Assembly (NCBI GenBank): GCA_965198285.1
Contig: OZ240251.1
Location: 930,001 to 994,000 of the forward strand
Reading direction: 5' to 3'
DNA: 64,000 bases
Source: UBA11872 sp965198285
Lineage (GTDB): Bacteria > Chloroflexota > UBA11872
Position 1 is the stretch's first letter, and each line of letters opens with the position of its first letter. Of the stretch, positions 26,770-35,367 are shown piece after piece. A model generated the notes under the pieces. That model was not told the origin of the DNA and ran no database searches. It was given only the letters and a program-made list of their open reading frames with translations. A program made the translations under genes and the position numbers.

Positions 26770-27144
26770 CTACCCCGCCGTCCCGTCCTTGCGGCTGTGG
26801 AGCAGGATCAGGTTGCCGTCGGGGTCGGATATCCCAGCCGCGTAGCACGACGCCTGCTCGCCAGGCCCAAGGGTGATGCCCACACCCAGTTGACGAAGTT
26901 CGTCAACGGCCTGCCCGACGTCGTCGACAGCGATGGCGATGGCGCCACCCTGAACGTCCGCACCGGCGCCTTCAGGATCCAGGCGAAGGGCGAGCACCGT
27001 TTGCGTGCTGCCGACCGCGAGCTCGACCCAGCCCGGACCTTCCCACGATTTGAGCGTCAAACCCAGAGTGTTCTCGTAGAAGTCCGCGCTCGTGGCGATA
27101 TCGCTGACGTTGTAGACGAAGAAGTCAATACCCCGTGGTTGCAT
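26770..27144 (-). CDS. VOC (glyoxalase/dioxygenase fold) small protein
   Basis: A 124-residue protein with the paired beta-alpha-beta-beta-beta modules of the vicinal oxygen chelate fold: FFVYNVSDIATSADFYENTLGL at the start, then GWVELAVGS, IAIAVDDVGQAVDELRQLGV and ISDPDGNLILLH at the end. The Glu in WVELAV and the first strand could bind metal. Members include glyoxalase I, dioxygenases and resistance proteins; the substrate is unknown. GGAGGG lies close before the ATG at 27144. Confidence 0.82.
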   Translation of the reverse strand: MQPRGIDFFVYNVSDIATSADFYENTLGLTLKSWEGPGWVELAVGSTQTVLALRLDPEGAGADVQGGAIAIAVDDVGQAVDELRQLGVGITLGPGEQASCYAAGISDPDGNLILLHSRKDGTAG

Positions 27145-27285
27145 AGTCCCTCCAAAGTGGTCGGTGTCGGACTCGATACGCCCCGACCGCGCTGGTGCTG
27201 CTCATGCTCCTACAGCGATTCGGTGACGGGACGCTAGCGAACGGCTGATCCCCGTGCGCCTGCGCCTGTCTCCAAAGCTCGCCGC

Positions 27286-28038
27286 CTAGGCGAGCGGACT
27301 TGCACCCCGCACGCGGTAGCGCAGGAACACCTCTCTGCCTTGCGTAACTGCGCTCATCAACTCCAACCGCTGCAGCTGATCGCTGGGCAGCGCCGCCGGC
27401 CCTTCCACCGCCGTTCGCGGCCGCGGTTCCCCGATGATCGACGGGGTCACCGTGATGAAAAACTCATCTACCAGCCCGGCGGCCAGCATGTGGTAGTTCA
27501 ATATCGCCCCGCCCTCGCACACCAGCCGCCGCACGCCGCGTTCGTCCGCCAGGTAGCGCATCAGGCCAGCGAGATCGACGCTCTCCGCGCCAATCCTCAC
27601 GATCTCGGCCACCTCCGGCAGCCCCGACGTGACCTCGGCGACGTCCGGAACGACCACCATTGGCGCAATTGGATAGCTGCGGCGCTCAAACACCGGGTCC
27701 GCCGGATCGATCCTGCCCGAGTTCGACACCACGATGAACAGCGGTGGCTCGTGCAGCCCCCGCCGCCGCCGCTCGCGCTGGAGTTCCGCGCTCCACATGT
27801 AGCGGTCGATCCGCATCCCCAGCGTGCGCGCCCCATGCAGCACGGCGTCAAAGTGCACGCGAAACCGCCGAAACGTGCGCTGGTCCGCCTCCAGGCTGAT
27901 CGGCCAGTAAGCGTCCGTTGGCCCCTTGATCGCACCGTCCACCGTCATCACCATATGGATCGCGGTGAAGGGACGTAACGTCCCGCTCGGAAGCTCCAGG
28001 TCGTCGTAGATGCCAGCCGCGTTCTCGTGCTCGCTCAC
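27286..28038 (-). CDS. RibD C-terminal (dihydrofolate reductase-like) domain reductase
   Basis: This 250-residue protein starts with GTG and carries a RibD_C domain (PF01872): PFTAIHMVMTVDGAI at the start, FDAVLHGARTLGM, PLFIVVSNSGRIDP, and RRLVCEGGAILNYHMLAAGLVDEFFITVTP, the strongly conserved end. RibD reduces the ribosylamino-pyrimidine in riboflavin synthesis, but stand-alone proteins like this, without the deaminase domain, often act on other pteridine-like substrates. It ends 141 bases from the VOC gene. Confidence 0.85.
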   Translation of the reverse strand: MSEHENAAGIYDDLELPSGTLRPFTAIHMVMTVDGAIKGPTDAYWPISLEADQRTFRRFRVHFDAVLHGARTLGMRIDRYMWSAELQRERRRRGLHEPPLFIVVSNSGRIDPADPVFERRSYPIAPMVVVPDVAEVTSGLPEVAEIVRIGAESVDLAGLMRYLADERGVRRLVCEGGAILNYHMLAAGLVDEFFITVTPSIIGEPRPRTAVEGPAALPSDQLQRLELMSAVTQGREVFLRYRVRGASPLA

Positions 28039-28071
28039 CGCGACTGGCGCCCAATCACGCCGCCCATCGCT

Positions 28072-28515
28072 CTACTCCGGCGGCAGCTTCACGATGTTCA
28101 GCCAGAAATCCTGGATCGACGCCACCACGTGCATGAATTGCTCCAGGTCGACTGGCTTTGTCACGTATGCGTTCGCATAAAGGTCGTACGTGCTCAGGAT
28201 GTCCTGCTCGGCTGCCGAGCTTGTCAGCACCACAACTGGAATCCGGTGCAGGTCCCGGTCCGACTTGAGCTCCTGCAAGACTTCGCGCCCGTCCTTCTTG
28301 GGCAGGTTGAGGTCCAACAGAATCAGGTCGGGCCGCGGCTGATCGGAATAATCTCCTTGCCGGCGCACGTAGGCGACGGCTTGTTCACCGTCGTTGACCA
28401 CGTTCAGCTTGTTGCGGATCTTGGCCTCGCGAATCGCCTCCTGGGTCAGGCGCACGTCGCCGGGGTTGTCCTCCACCAGCAGAATCTCAATGGGCGCTCC
28501 GCTGACCTGAGCCAC
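28072..28515 (-). CDS. Single-domain response regulator (Rcp1-like)
   Basis: A 147-residue receiver domain starting with GTG, with AAGGAGA six bases before. ILLVEDNPGD provides the acidic pocket, LILLDLNLPKKDG holds the phosphorylated Asp, VVLTSS the Thr/Ser and AYVTKPVD the Lys. There is no output domain, as in Rcp1-like regulators that work with phytochrome or GAF kinases. The gene follows a GAF-containing histidine kinase in the same direction, which is the likely partner. Confidence 0.9.
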   Translation of the reverse strand: MAQVSGAPIEILLVEDNPGDVRLTQEAIREAKIRNKLNVVNDGEQAVAYVRRQGDYSDQPRPDLILLDLNLPKKDGREVLQELKSDRDLHRIPVVVLTSSAAEQDILSTYDLYANAYVTKPVDLEQFMHVVASIQDFWLNIVKLPPE

Positions 28516-28601
28516 GTCACGTCTCCTTTCACGTAAGTCTCAATCGGGCGCTTGCTTCATACCCTGGTAGGCAGGACGCGGTAACCGGCGGGCCGCCATC
28601 T

Positions 28602-29876
28602 TCAGCCCGCTCCTCCTTCAGCCGCTTGCAGGGTGAAGCAAAACGTCGCGCCCTGCCCTTTGGCCGACTCGATCCGGATCGTACCCCCGTGGCGTTCCAC
28701 GATTTTGCGACAGACCGCTAGCCCGATGCCGGTGCCCGCGTAGGTCTCGCGCGTGTGCAGTCGCTGGAACACCTGAAAAGTCCGCTCGAAGTGCGCCGGG
28801 TCAATGCCGATCCCATTGTCCGCAACCCCGAACTCCCACATCGAACCCGCCCGACGCGCCGTCACCGCCACCCGAGGCTTCCTGCTCGTATTGAACTTGA
28901 CCGCGTTGCTAACCAGGTTCTGAAACAGCTGGGTCAACTGGATCCGGTCACCCAGAACTGTTGGCAGCGGATCGTGCGTAACCTCGGCCCCGGCTTGGCC
29001 GATCGCATGCTCCAGGTTGATCAGGGCGTCCCGCAGCACGGCTTCGCTCTCGGTCGGCTCCGGCTCGCGTCCGCGCGTCCCCACCCGCGAAAGGTCCAGC
29101 AGCCCGTTCAGCAGCGCCTGCATGCGCCGCGCCCCGTCCACCGCGAACTCGATGAAGTCGTCCGCGTCCGAGTCCAGCCGGCCCCGGTACCGCCGTTCCA
29201 GCAGCCCCACGTAGCTGGCCACCATCCGCAGCGGCTCCTGCAAGTCGTGCGAGGCCACGTAGGCAAACTGCTCCAGTTCGGCGTTCGATCGCGCCAGCTC
29301 GGCCTGCGTGGCCAGCAGCGACTCGATCGACTGCGCATTGGCCACCGCGCCCGCAATCTGCGCGGCGATCAGCACGGCTAGGGACTCGCTGTGGGGGTCG
29401 TAGGCATTGGGCGTACGCGACATGAACCGCATGACCGCAACCACCGTCTGCTCCAGGATTACCGGAACGTCCATCCAGGTCCGCAGGCCGGCCGCGATTC
29501 CGTCCTGCAGGCGCGGCGACTGGGCCACGATCGCGGCGACGTTGCGCTCGTCGACTATCTGCGGCTGCTTGCTTCGCACAACAGACTCGATCACCTGCCC
29601 GTCCAGCGGCCGCCACACGTCCAACCTGGCCAGCGGGACGTCCATCCCCGCGTAGTAGCGGGCCTTGTGTTGCCAGGCGTCCGTGTCGACCACCACGACG
29701 GACAGCCGATCAGCCGCAATCACCGACGTCACGGCCTCGGCAAATCGGTCGTAGACCTCGTCGATGTCTGCCGCCGACGTGATGATTCGCCCGATCTCCG
29801 CTAGCAACGGCGCGAATTCAACCGCGATCTGCGTGAGGTCGGTTTTGTCGCCGCTCGGCCGGCCTGACTCAGTCAC
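28602..29876 (-). CDS. GAF-domain sensor histidine kinase
   Basis: About 424 residues from a GTG at 29876 (an in-frame TTG at 29957 would add 27 poor residues). An N-terminal GAF domain spans roughly residues 30-185. A HisKA segment, FAYVASHDLQEPLRMVASYV, holds the phosphorylated His. The HATPase has NLVSNAVKFN, VADNGIGIDP and GTGIGLAVCRKIVERHGG. The order and the H-box DLQEPLR match phytochrome-like kinases that signal to single-domain regulators. No membrane segment is present, so the signal is intracellular. The second response regulator gene lies divergently upstream. Confidence 0.88.
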   Translation of the reverse strand: MTESGRPSGDKTDLTQIAVEFAPLLAEIGRIITSAADIDEVYDRFAEAVTSVIAADRLSVVVVDTDAWQHKARYYAGMDVPLARLDVWRPLDGQVIESVVRSKQPQIVDERNVAAIVAQSPRLQDGIAAGLRTWMDVPVILEQTVVAVMRFMSRTPNAYDPHSESLAVLIAAQIAGAVANAQSIESLLATQAELARSNAELEQFAYVASHDLQEPLRMVASYVGLLERRYRGRLDSDADDFIEFAVDGARRMQALLNGLLDLSRVGTRGREPEPTESEAVLRDALINLEHAIGQAGAEVTHDPLPTVLGDRIQLTQLFQNLVSNAVKFNTSRKPRVAVTARRAGSMWEFGVADNGIGIDPAHFERTFQVFQRLHTRETYAGTGIGLAVCRKIVERHGGTIRIESAKGQGATFCFTLQAAEGGAG

Positions 29877-30033
29877 TCCAGCCGCCTGGGCGAGCTTGGT
29901 TCCGAGTCTGCATTCCTGAAGCCCAACGCCTCCAGACTCACGGAAGCACCGCCCCAATTGTTACAGTTTGGGCACACTTCGGCAGTGAACGACTTGGGCC
30001 GCGTCGACGCGGTCCCCCGCTGGGAGGGAAGCA

Positions 30034-30792
30034 ATGGCTGCACAGACGCTTCGCATCTTGGTCATCGAGGACAACCCCGGCGACGTTCGGTTGCTTGAAG
30101 AAATGCTCGTCCCGACCGGTGACGTGCAGTTTGAAGTTCAGAGCTTCGGCAATCTTTCCGACGGCCTCGCGGCAGTCAGCGACTTCGAACCGGCCGTGAT
30201 CCTGCTGGACCTCGGCCTCGGCGAAACCCAGGGCCTCGAGACCTTCACGGCCGCCCAGGAAGGCGCCGGCGGCGTCCCAATCGTCATTCTGTCCGGACTC
30301 GGCGACGAGGCGGTGGCCACCGAGGCCGTCGCCCAGGGCGCCCAGGACTACTTGGTCAAGGGCGAATTCTCGGAAGAGCGCTTGCGCCGCACTGTCCGCT
30401 ACGCGATCGAGCGGCAACGCAGGTCCGACACGGCCGAGGAACGCATTCGCACCCTGGCGGCCGAAGAACCGGGCTTCGCCGACATCGTGATGAACCAGCC
30501 GGACGGCATGATCGTCGCCGATTCCACTCGCAAGGTGCTGTTTGCCAACCCCGCCGCCGCCGAGCTGTTCACCGTCCCGGTCGACGAACTGGTTGGCAGC
30601 GAGCTCGAGTTCAACGTGCGCCCCGGCGCTTCGCAGATGGTGCAGATTCGCGAGGATCCGCGGAAGCCGAAGTTCCTGGAGGCCCACAGCGCCCAGGCCG
30701 TCTGGTCCGGCAGCGACGTCCACGTCCTCACCTTCCGCGAAGGCGAACACGTCGGCTTCTTCCGGCGCATCCTCCGCAACATCGGCTTCTAA
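30034..30792 (+). CDS. Response regulator with PAS-like C-terminal domain
   Basis: This 252-residue protein has an N-terminal receiver (LVIEDNPGDVRLLEEM, VILLDLGLGETQGLE with the Asp, IVILSGLGDE, DYLVKGEF with the Lys). A short helix follows, then a PAS-like half starting FADIVMNQPDGMIVADSTRKVLFANPAAAELF. There is no DNA-binding or enzymatic output, so it probably passes the signal on by protein contact, perhaps to the kinase divergently encoded next to it. GGGAGGGAAGC directly before the ATG is a strong ribosome site. Confidence 0.87.
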   Translation: MAAQTLRILVIEDNPGDVRLLEEMLVPTGDVQFEVQSFGNLSDGLAAVSDFEPAVILLDLGLGETQGLETFTAAQEGAGGVPIVILSGLGDEAVATEAVAQGAQDYLVKGEFSEERLRRTVRYAIERQRRSDTAEERIRTLAAEEPGFADIVMNQPDGMIVADSTRKVLFANPAAAELFTVPVDELVGSELEFNVRPGASQMVQIREDPRKPKFLEAHSAQAVWSGSDVHVLTFREGEHVGFFRRILRNIGF

Positions 30793-30806
30793 ACGCTGCG
30801 CGGCGC

Positions 30807-32867
30807 CTACACCATTTCGCCATAGAGCCGGTCGATCAGCCGGCACGCCTCGCCTCGGCTGACCGTCGCCTCCGGCCGCTCTGGCGCAGGCACCTCCGGC
30901 AGCGCTCCCATCGCCCCCCGCAGCGGCGACGGGTCTGCCATCCAGCCCCGCACAATGTTTGTGAAGGCCGACCAACGGCAGGGCGTCGGATCGTCAAATG
31001 GCCCCGCGTCCACCGCCACCGGACGCCACGGGTCCACCGCCCGCCGCGTCAGCCAGCCCCAGCGCTGCGCCTCGCCTTGAGTCAGTGGATCGTCCGGCCC
31101 CGCGGCGAACTGCCCAAAGAACCCTCGCGCACCCCAAAACTGCGCCGCCGCCGCCAGTTCGGGCGCCTGCTGATCGAAGCCCACAGACCTCGCCGGCGCA
31201 ATGTCGTTGAAGTACGCAATCACTTGACCCCGCGCCAGTAGGTTCCGCTGCAGTGCGGCGCGCGGCACATCGCGAACCCGAACGCCTCGCTCCAACGCCA
31301 GCGCGGCCGCGCTTCCGGCCGCCTCGCCCAACGCCATCCACACCGGCTCCATGCGGATCGTCCCGTAGCCCAGGTGACTCGCCGACACCGCCACCGGCGT
31401 CAGCAGCCCGTCGATCCCTTCCGGAACCATCACCCGATACGGAATCTGGTACGGCACGGTCTCCTCGCGCAGCCCAATGAACCCCTCCAGCGCCACCTGC
31501 CGTCCGTCCGGCGCCGCTTCGTCGGCTGACGCGCCGAGCCCCAGGTCCTCGCGCTGCCGCGTGGCGTGCGAGTCGATCTGGTAGCCGCCCGACGCCACGC
31601 TGTCCCAGTGAGTCGGCGAGCGCCCACCTGATGCATCCAGCAGCGCGTCGCTGGCGCTGAACAGGTAACCGCCCAGGATCCGGCAGCCCTCGCGCACGTA
31701 CATCTGCCGCGGAAACCCGCCGTTGTCCTGAAACTCGTCCGCTGCCAGCCCCCACTCGCGCGCCGCTTCGCGGAAGTCCATCGGCAGTTCCTCATCGTTC
31801 TGACAGAACCACACCAGCCCCTCGGTGTACGCGCGGTGCGCGGCCGCGATCTCCAGGCGCCGCTCGGGTCCGGCCTCGGGATAGTCGTAGTTCGCCTCGG
31901 CCCAGTCGCTGGACGTGAAACAGAAGTGGTGGTTGTTCGTGTCGGACTTTCGGTTGGGCATCGGCACCACGTTCAGCACCGCCGTGCCGCCGCGCGGTCC
32001 CGTGAGTCCCGGCATCCGCCCGCTCCGCACGTCGTCCACCAGCGGCACGTACGGCGTGCGGTCGTAGCCCGCCGGTCGCTCCACCTCGCGTCGGTTCGAC
32101 GGGTCGTCGGTCAGGCACAGCCGATAGTTGTACGCTTGGATGCGACGGTCCGCCGCTCCCGTGGATCCCGGGTAGGTCATCCGGTCGTGGAAGTCCTGGT
32201 ACACCACCCCGGCGTGCGACTCACCCAGCTCGTCCCGTCCCTCGCGCCCGATCCGGTACGCCGCCCCCGCACCCAGCGACACGTCGCCTTCGTACGTCGC
32301 GTCCACAAACACTCGCGCCGCCAGTCGCCTGCATTCGCCGGTGGCCCGACCCTGCGCGTCAACCGCCGCTAGCGTCACCGCCGTGACCCGGCGCTCAGGC
32401 GTCTCATCGATCCGCGTGACGTCGGCGCCCGGTTCCGTGTCCACCAGCCAGCGGCCGCCCTCCGGCATCGACGCCCCGCCCTCCCAGGCCAGCCGCCACC
32501 CACGCCAGACCTCGATCCGCTTCTGTTCCCCAACTAGCGTCTCCAGTAGACGCTCCGCCACCGAAGGCTCGAACCGGTAGCCGTCGTTGCAGTCATGGAA
32601 CTGCCGAGAGGCCTCGCCGTACGTGGACGCATAGTGCTCGCGCACCAACCCGACGAACTGCCGGAAGATGCCGCCCACCGACTCGTTCGGCCGGATGTCC
32701 GTCGCGCCCAGGCCGTTGGTCATCAGCCCGCCCAGGTGCCGCGACGGCTCCACCAGCACCACGTCCAAACCCTCGCGCGCCGCGGCAATGGCGGCGCCAA
32801 TCCCGGCGGGCGTGCCGCCAATCACCGCCACGTCGGTCTGCTTCGCCGCCCCTGATTCAGCGCCCAT
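30807..32867 (-). CDS. FAD-dependent oxidoreductase (FAD_oxidored family)
   Basis: A 686-residue flavoprotein. The dinucleotide loop is VAVIGGTPAGIGAAIAAAREG, followed by HLGGLMTNGLGATDI, both typical of PF12831. FVDATYEGDVSLGAGAAY and the C-terminal PVAVSASHLGYGTIRMEPVWMALGEAAG (the second FAD contact) complete the pattern. The last 40 residues (SRGEACRLIDRLYGEM) look like a short EF-hand-free helical cap. Such proteins are abundant in scavenging bacteria that degrade polysaccharides and are thought to oxidise sugar-like compounds, but none is well defined. Its end is 14 bases from the end of the response regulator gene on the other strand. Confidence 0.87.
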   Translation of the reverse strand: MGAESGAAKQTDVAVIGGTPAGIGAAIAAAREGLDVVLVEPSRHLGGLMTNGLGATDIRPNESVGGIFRQFVGLVREHYASTYGEASRQFHDCNDGYRFEPSVAERLLETLVGEQKRIEVWRGWRLAWEGGASMPEGGRWLVDTEPGADVTRIDETPERRVTAVTLAAVDAQGRATGECRRLAARVFVDATYEGDVSLGAGAAYRIGREGRDELGESHAGVVYQDFHDRMTYPGSTGAADRRIQAYNYRLCLTDDPSNRREVERPAGYDRTPYVPLVDDVRSGRMPGLTGPRGGTAVLNVVPMPNRKSDTNNHHFCFTSSDWAEANYDYPEAGPERRLEIAAAHRAYTEGLVWFCQNDEELPMDFREAAREWGLAADEFQDNGGFPRQMYVREGCRILGGYLFSASDALLDASGGRSPTHWDSVASGGYQIDSHATRQREDLGLGASADEAAPDGRQVALEGFIGLREETVPYQIPYRVMVPEGIDGLLTPVAVSASHLGYGTIRMEPVWMALGEAAGSAAALALERGVRVRDVPRAALQRNLLARGQVIAYFNDIAPARSVGFDQQAPELAAAAQFWGARGFFGQFAAGPDDPLTQGEAQRWGWLTRRAVDPWRPVAVDAGPFDDPTPCRWSAFTNIVRGWMADPSPLRGAMGALPEVPAPERPEATVSRGEACRLIDRLYGEMV

Positions 32868-32956
32868 GGCTCACGTCTGTTCCGTGCCTGCCGATCCCCC
32901 CGCATCGTTTCACACCGGGCCATCGGGCCAGAGTCGGCGAGCCCTACTATGGGCGC

Positions 32957-33196
32957 ATGGACGGCGGGTTCAACCTCAGCGGCCTCGGCCGCCTGCTCAT
33001 CATCGCCGGCGGACTGCTCCTGGCCGGCGGCGTGCTGCTGGTCCTGCTCGGTCAGATCCCATTCTTCGGCCGTCTCCCCGGCGACATCGCCATCGAACGC
33101 GAACGCTTCTCGATAGTCTTCCCTCTCGCCTCCATGCTCATCCTCAGCCTCGTCCTCACCATCCTCATCAACCTCGCCCTCCGCCTCTTCCGCTAG
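32957..33196 (+). CDS. DUF2905 small membrane protein
   Basis: A 79-residue protein with two hydrophobic helices (LLIIAGGLLLAGGVLLVLLG and FPLASMLILSLVLTILINLA) joined by the conserved FFGRLPGDIAIERERFSI segment. This matches DUF2905 (PF11146) over its full length. Function unknown. It is divergent from the FAD oxidoreductase, with an 89-base gap. Confidence 0.88.
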   Translation: MDGGFNLSGLGRLLIIAGGLLLAGGVLLVLLGQIPFFGRLPGDIAIERERFSIVFPLASMLILSLVLTILINLALRLFR

Positions 33197-33301
33197 CCAG
33201 GAGAGGGATCTAGACGCGACACTGAAGCGTGCGGTTGGTCAGTGGGCAGATTGACATCCTGGGGAACCGGTTGATGTACAGCGACCTCAGCGGGCCGTAG
33301 C

Positions 33302-34288
33302 GTGCCCGGCAAGGTCGTACATGCACCGGCCCACCAGGGCACCCTCTTTGCGCCTGTCGCGCGCCCAAAGCCCGCAGTCAAACCGTGGCAGCAGTACCTT
33401 CGGATTGATGATCTGGACCGAGCGCCCTTCGACGCCATACGCCGGTCCCTACTGCTCTGTGGGGATGCCTGCGCAGGGCTAGCTCTTCTACCCGCTGAGT
33501 CGGTGCAGACCGTCCTTACGTCGCCACCCTATTGGTCGCTGAGGGACTACGAGGTTGAGGATCAGATCGGCTGCGAAGACAGCCTGGATGCATATCTGGC
33601 CGCCATCGTGGCGGTATTCGAGCAGATCAGGCGAGTCCTAACTCGTGACGGGACGGCATGGCTGAATGTCGGCGATTCCTACACGTCCGGCAATCGTAGG
33701 TATCGCGCCCCGGATCGAAAGAACAGCGCCCGCGCGATGAGCGTCCGTCCGCCCACCCCTCAGGGCTTGAAGCCCAAAGACCTGATTGGCGTTCCCTGGC
33801 GTCTGGCGTTCGCTCTTCAGGAAGCGGGATGGTGGCTGCGAAGCGAAGTGATCTGGCACAAGCCGAACGCACACCCGGAATCGGTCGGCGATCGCCCGAC
33901 CAAGGCTCATGAGACGCTGTTTCTGTTGTCGCAACAGCAGGATTACTACTACGACAAGGAGGCCGTCAAAGGCCCGCGCGACCGGCGCCTTCGATCCGTT
34001 TGGGACATTCCTACGGAGCCAGTGAGGCGAGCTAACGGCAGTTCCGACAATCACCCAGCCATGATGCCGATGGCTCTGGCGCGGCGCTGCTTGTCAATCA
34101 CCAGCAAGCGCGACAGCGTCGTGCTGGACCCCTATGCCGGATCGGGCACGACGCTCCTCGCCGCCCGCGAACTCGAACGCGACTGGGTGGGGGTTGAGAT
34201 CAAGCCGGCATTTGTGGATCTGATCGAACGCCGGCTGCGCGGCTATTCGTCTTGCACTTCTTGGGACCGGACGATCAATCCACTCTAG
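33302..34288 (+). CDS. Site-specific DNA methyltransferase, N4-cytosine type
   Basis: A 328-residue beta-class methyltransferase starting with GTG. The catalytic motif IV is TSPPYWSLRDYE; Ser-Pro-Pro-Tyr is typical of N4-cytosine enzymes, whereas N6-adenine enzymes usually have Asp or Asn first. The SAM motif follows near the C-terminus (VVLDPYAGSGTTLLAA), and DLIGVPWRLAFALQEAGWWLR lies between them. It protects DNA at the site cut by the adjacent endonuclease. Its 3' end overlaps that of the endonuclease gene by 14 bases on the opposite strand. Confidence 0.9.
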   Translation: MPGKVVHAPAHQGTLFAPVARPKPAVKPWQQYLRIDDLDRAPFDAIRRSLLLCGDACAGLALLPAESVQTVLTSPPYWSLRDYEVEDQIGCEDSLDAYLAAIVAVFEQIRRVLTRDGTAWLNVGDSYTSGNRRYRAPDRKNSARAMSVRPPTPQGLKPKDLIGVPWRLAFALQEAGWWLRSEVIWHKPNAHPESVGDRPTKAHETLFLLSQQQDYYYDKEAVKGPRDRRLRSVWDIPTEPVRRANGSSDNHPAMMPMALARRCLSITSKRDSVVLDPYAGSGTTLLAARELERDWVGVEIKPAFVDLIERRLRGYSSCTSWDRTINPL

Positions 34289-35360
34289 TAAGACGGGCTA
34301 TTTCGTCGTTCCAGGCTGTCTTGAGGGCCGTCGGCGTATCTTCGCGTGCTAGGCGATCAAGCAGCGCTCTGAAGAACATGAACCTGCCTTCGGGCCCTAT
34401 GCTGGCCATCGTGTGCCAGATCCAGGCCGCGATATCGACGAAGTTCACTTCGTGACCTATCGCAAAGTAGGCGCTGGCTTGTGCTTTGGCCTCCTTCTCC
34501 ACACCGTCAGTCGTAAGAAACATGTAGTTCTTGATTGCATTTGGCGCGATCTTCGTCTGAAATGTTGCAATCACGCGGTCAGCTTCTATTCGTCGCTCAG
34601 TTACCTCCGCGGAAAACACGAGAATGTTGTTTTCTCGGACTTCAATGTCTCCAGCCGCTCCGCCGGCGGTGTCCGCGACGTTAATTCCTTGCGCTTGCAC
34701 ATCCCAGGCCAGAGCAAACCGCTCGTTGATCGCGGCAAGGGTTGCCTCAACGAGGTACATGGGGAATCGACCGCCGCTCGGCACCGCAAGCAGATGATTC
34801 ACGAGCTCGGAAATCTGCTCAAGGCTGATCCGCTGTGGCTGCGCAATTGCCACCTGTGATTCTTCACGTAGTTCATAGAAACGTACGAGCAGCTGGTCGA
34901 GGAAGGTAAATAGGTCATCATCGGAGTCCGTCGCCTGCACTTGTCGAATGAGTCGGAGCAGAGCGTCATAGCCGTCCTGATCGCGCAGTCCGGTCCTCGT
35001 GCTCTCATCGAACTTGACGGATCGGCGGAAGGCTGAAAGGTACGGACCTCTGGAACTTGGGATGCGGTTTTCCTGGAAGAACGGATTTACGACTCGTTCG
35101 TCGAGCGTGCGACCGCTGAAGGCGTCCGGCCCCTGGTTCACGTAGGGCTGCGTGATTTCGATGGCGCGGTCACTCCAGCGCGCCAGTACACAGCCGACGA
35201 GCACCTCGCGATACGCTTGCGTGCGCGACTGGAAGACACGCTCAATGTCTTCCTCAAGTGCCGAATCGGCAGTCGGCCGTTCACCGGCCAGCACAACTCC
35301 GCTTACTGACGCAAAGCGCTGATCTAGAAGCGTCCTACTCGCCTCGAAGTCGACTGGCAC
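34275..35360 (-). CDS. Type II restriction endonuclease, SacI-like family
   Basis: This 361-residue protein starts with GTG seven bases after the stop of the upstream methylase gene, so the two are probably translated from one transcript. The central part LVNHLLAVPSGGRFP, INVADTAGGAAGDIEV, ILVFSAEVTERRIEADRV and ATFQTKIAPNAIKNYMFL resembles proteins annotated as SacI-family endonucleases (RE_SacI), from memory and not from a search. D-I-E-V followed by S-A-E-V could be the acidic residues of a PD-(D/E)xK site. SacI itself cuts GAGCTC, but the specificity here should not be assumed. A methyltransferase gene on each side supports the role. Confidence 0.75.
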   Translation of the reverse strand: MPVDFEASRTLLDQRFASVSGVVLAGERPTADSALEEDIERVFQSRTQAYREVLVGCVLARWSDRAIEITQPYVNQGPDAFSGRTLDERVVNPFFQENRIPSSRGPYLSAFRRSVKFDESTRTGLRDQDGYDALLRLIRQVQATDSDDDLFTFLDQLLVRFYELREESQVAIAQPQRISLEQISELVNHLLAVPSGGRFPMYLVEATLAAINERFALAWDVQAQGINVADTAGGAAGDIEVRENNILVFSAEVTERRIEADRVIATFQTKIAPNAIKNYMFLTTDGVEKEAKAQASAYFAIGHEVNFVDIAAWIWHTMASIGPEGRFMFFRALLDRLAREDTPTALKTAWNDEIARLTRVD

Positions 35361-35367
35361 TCCGCCC

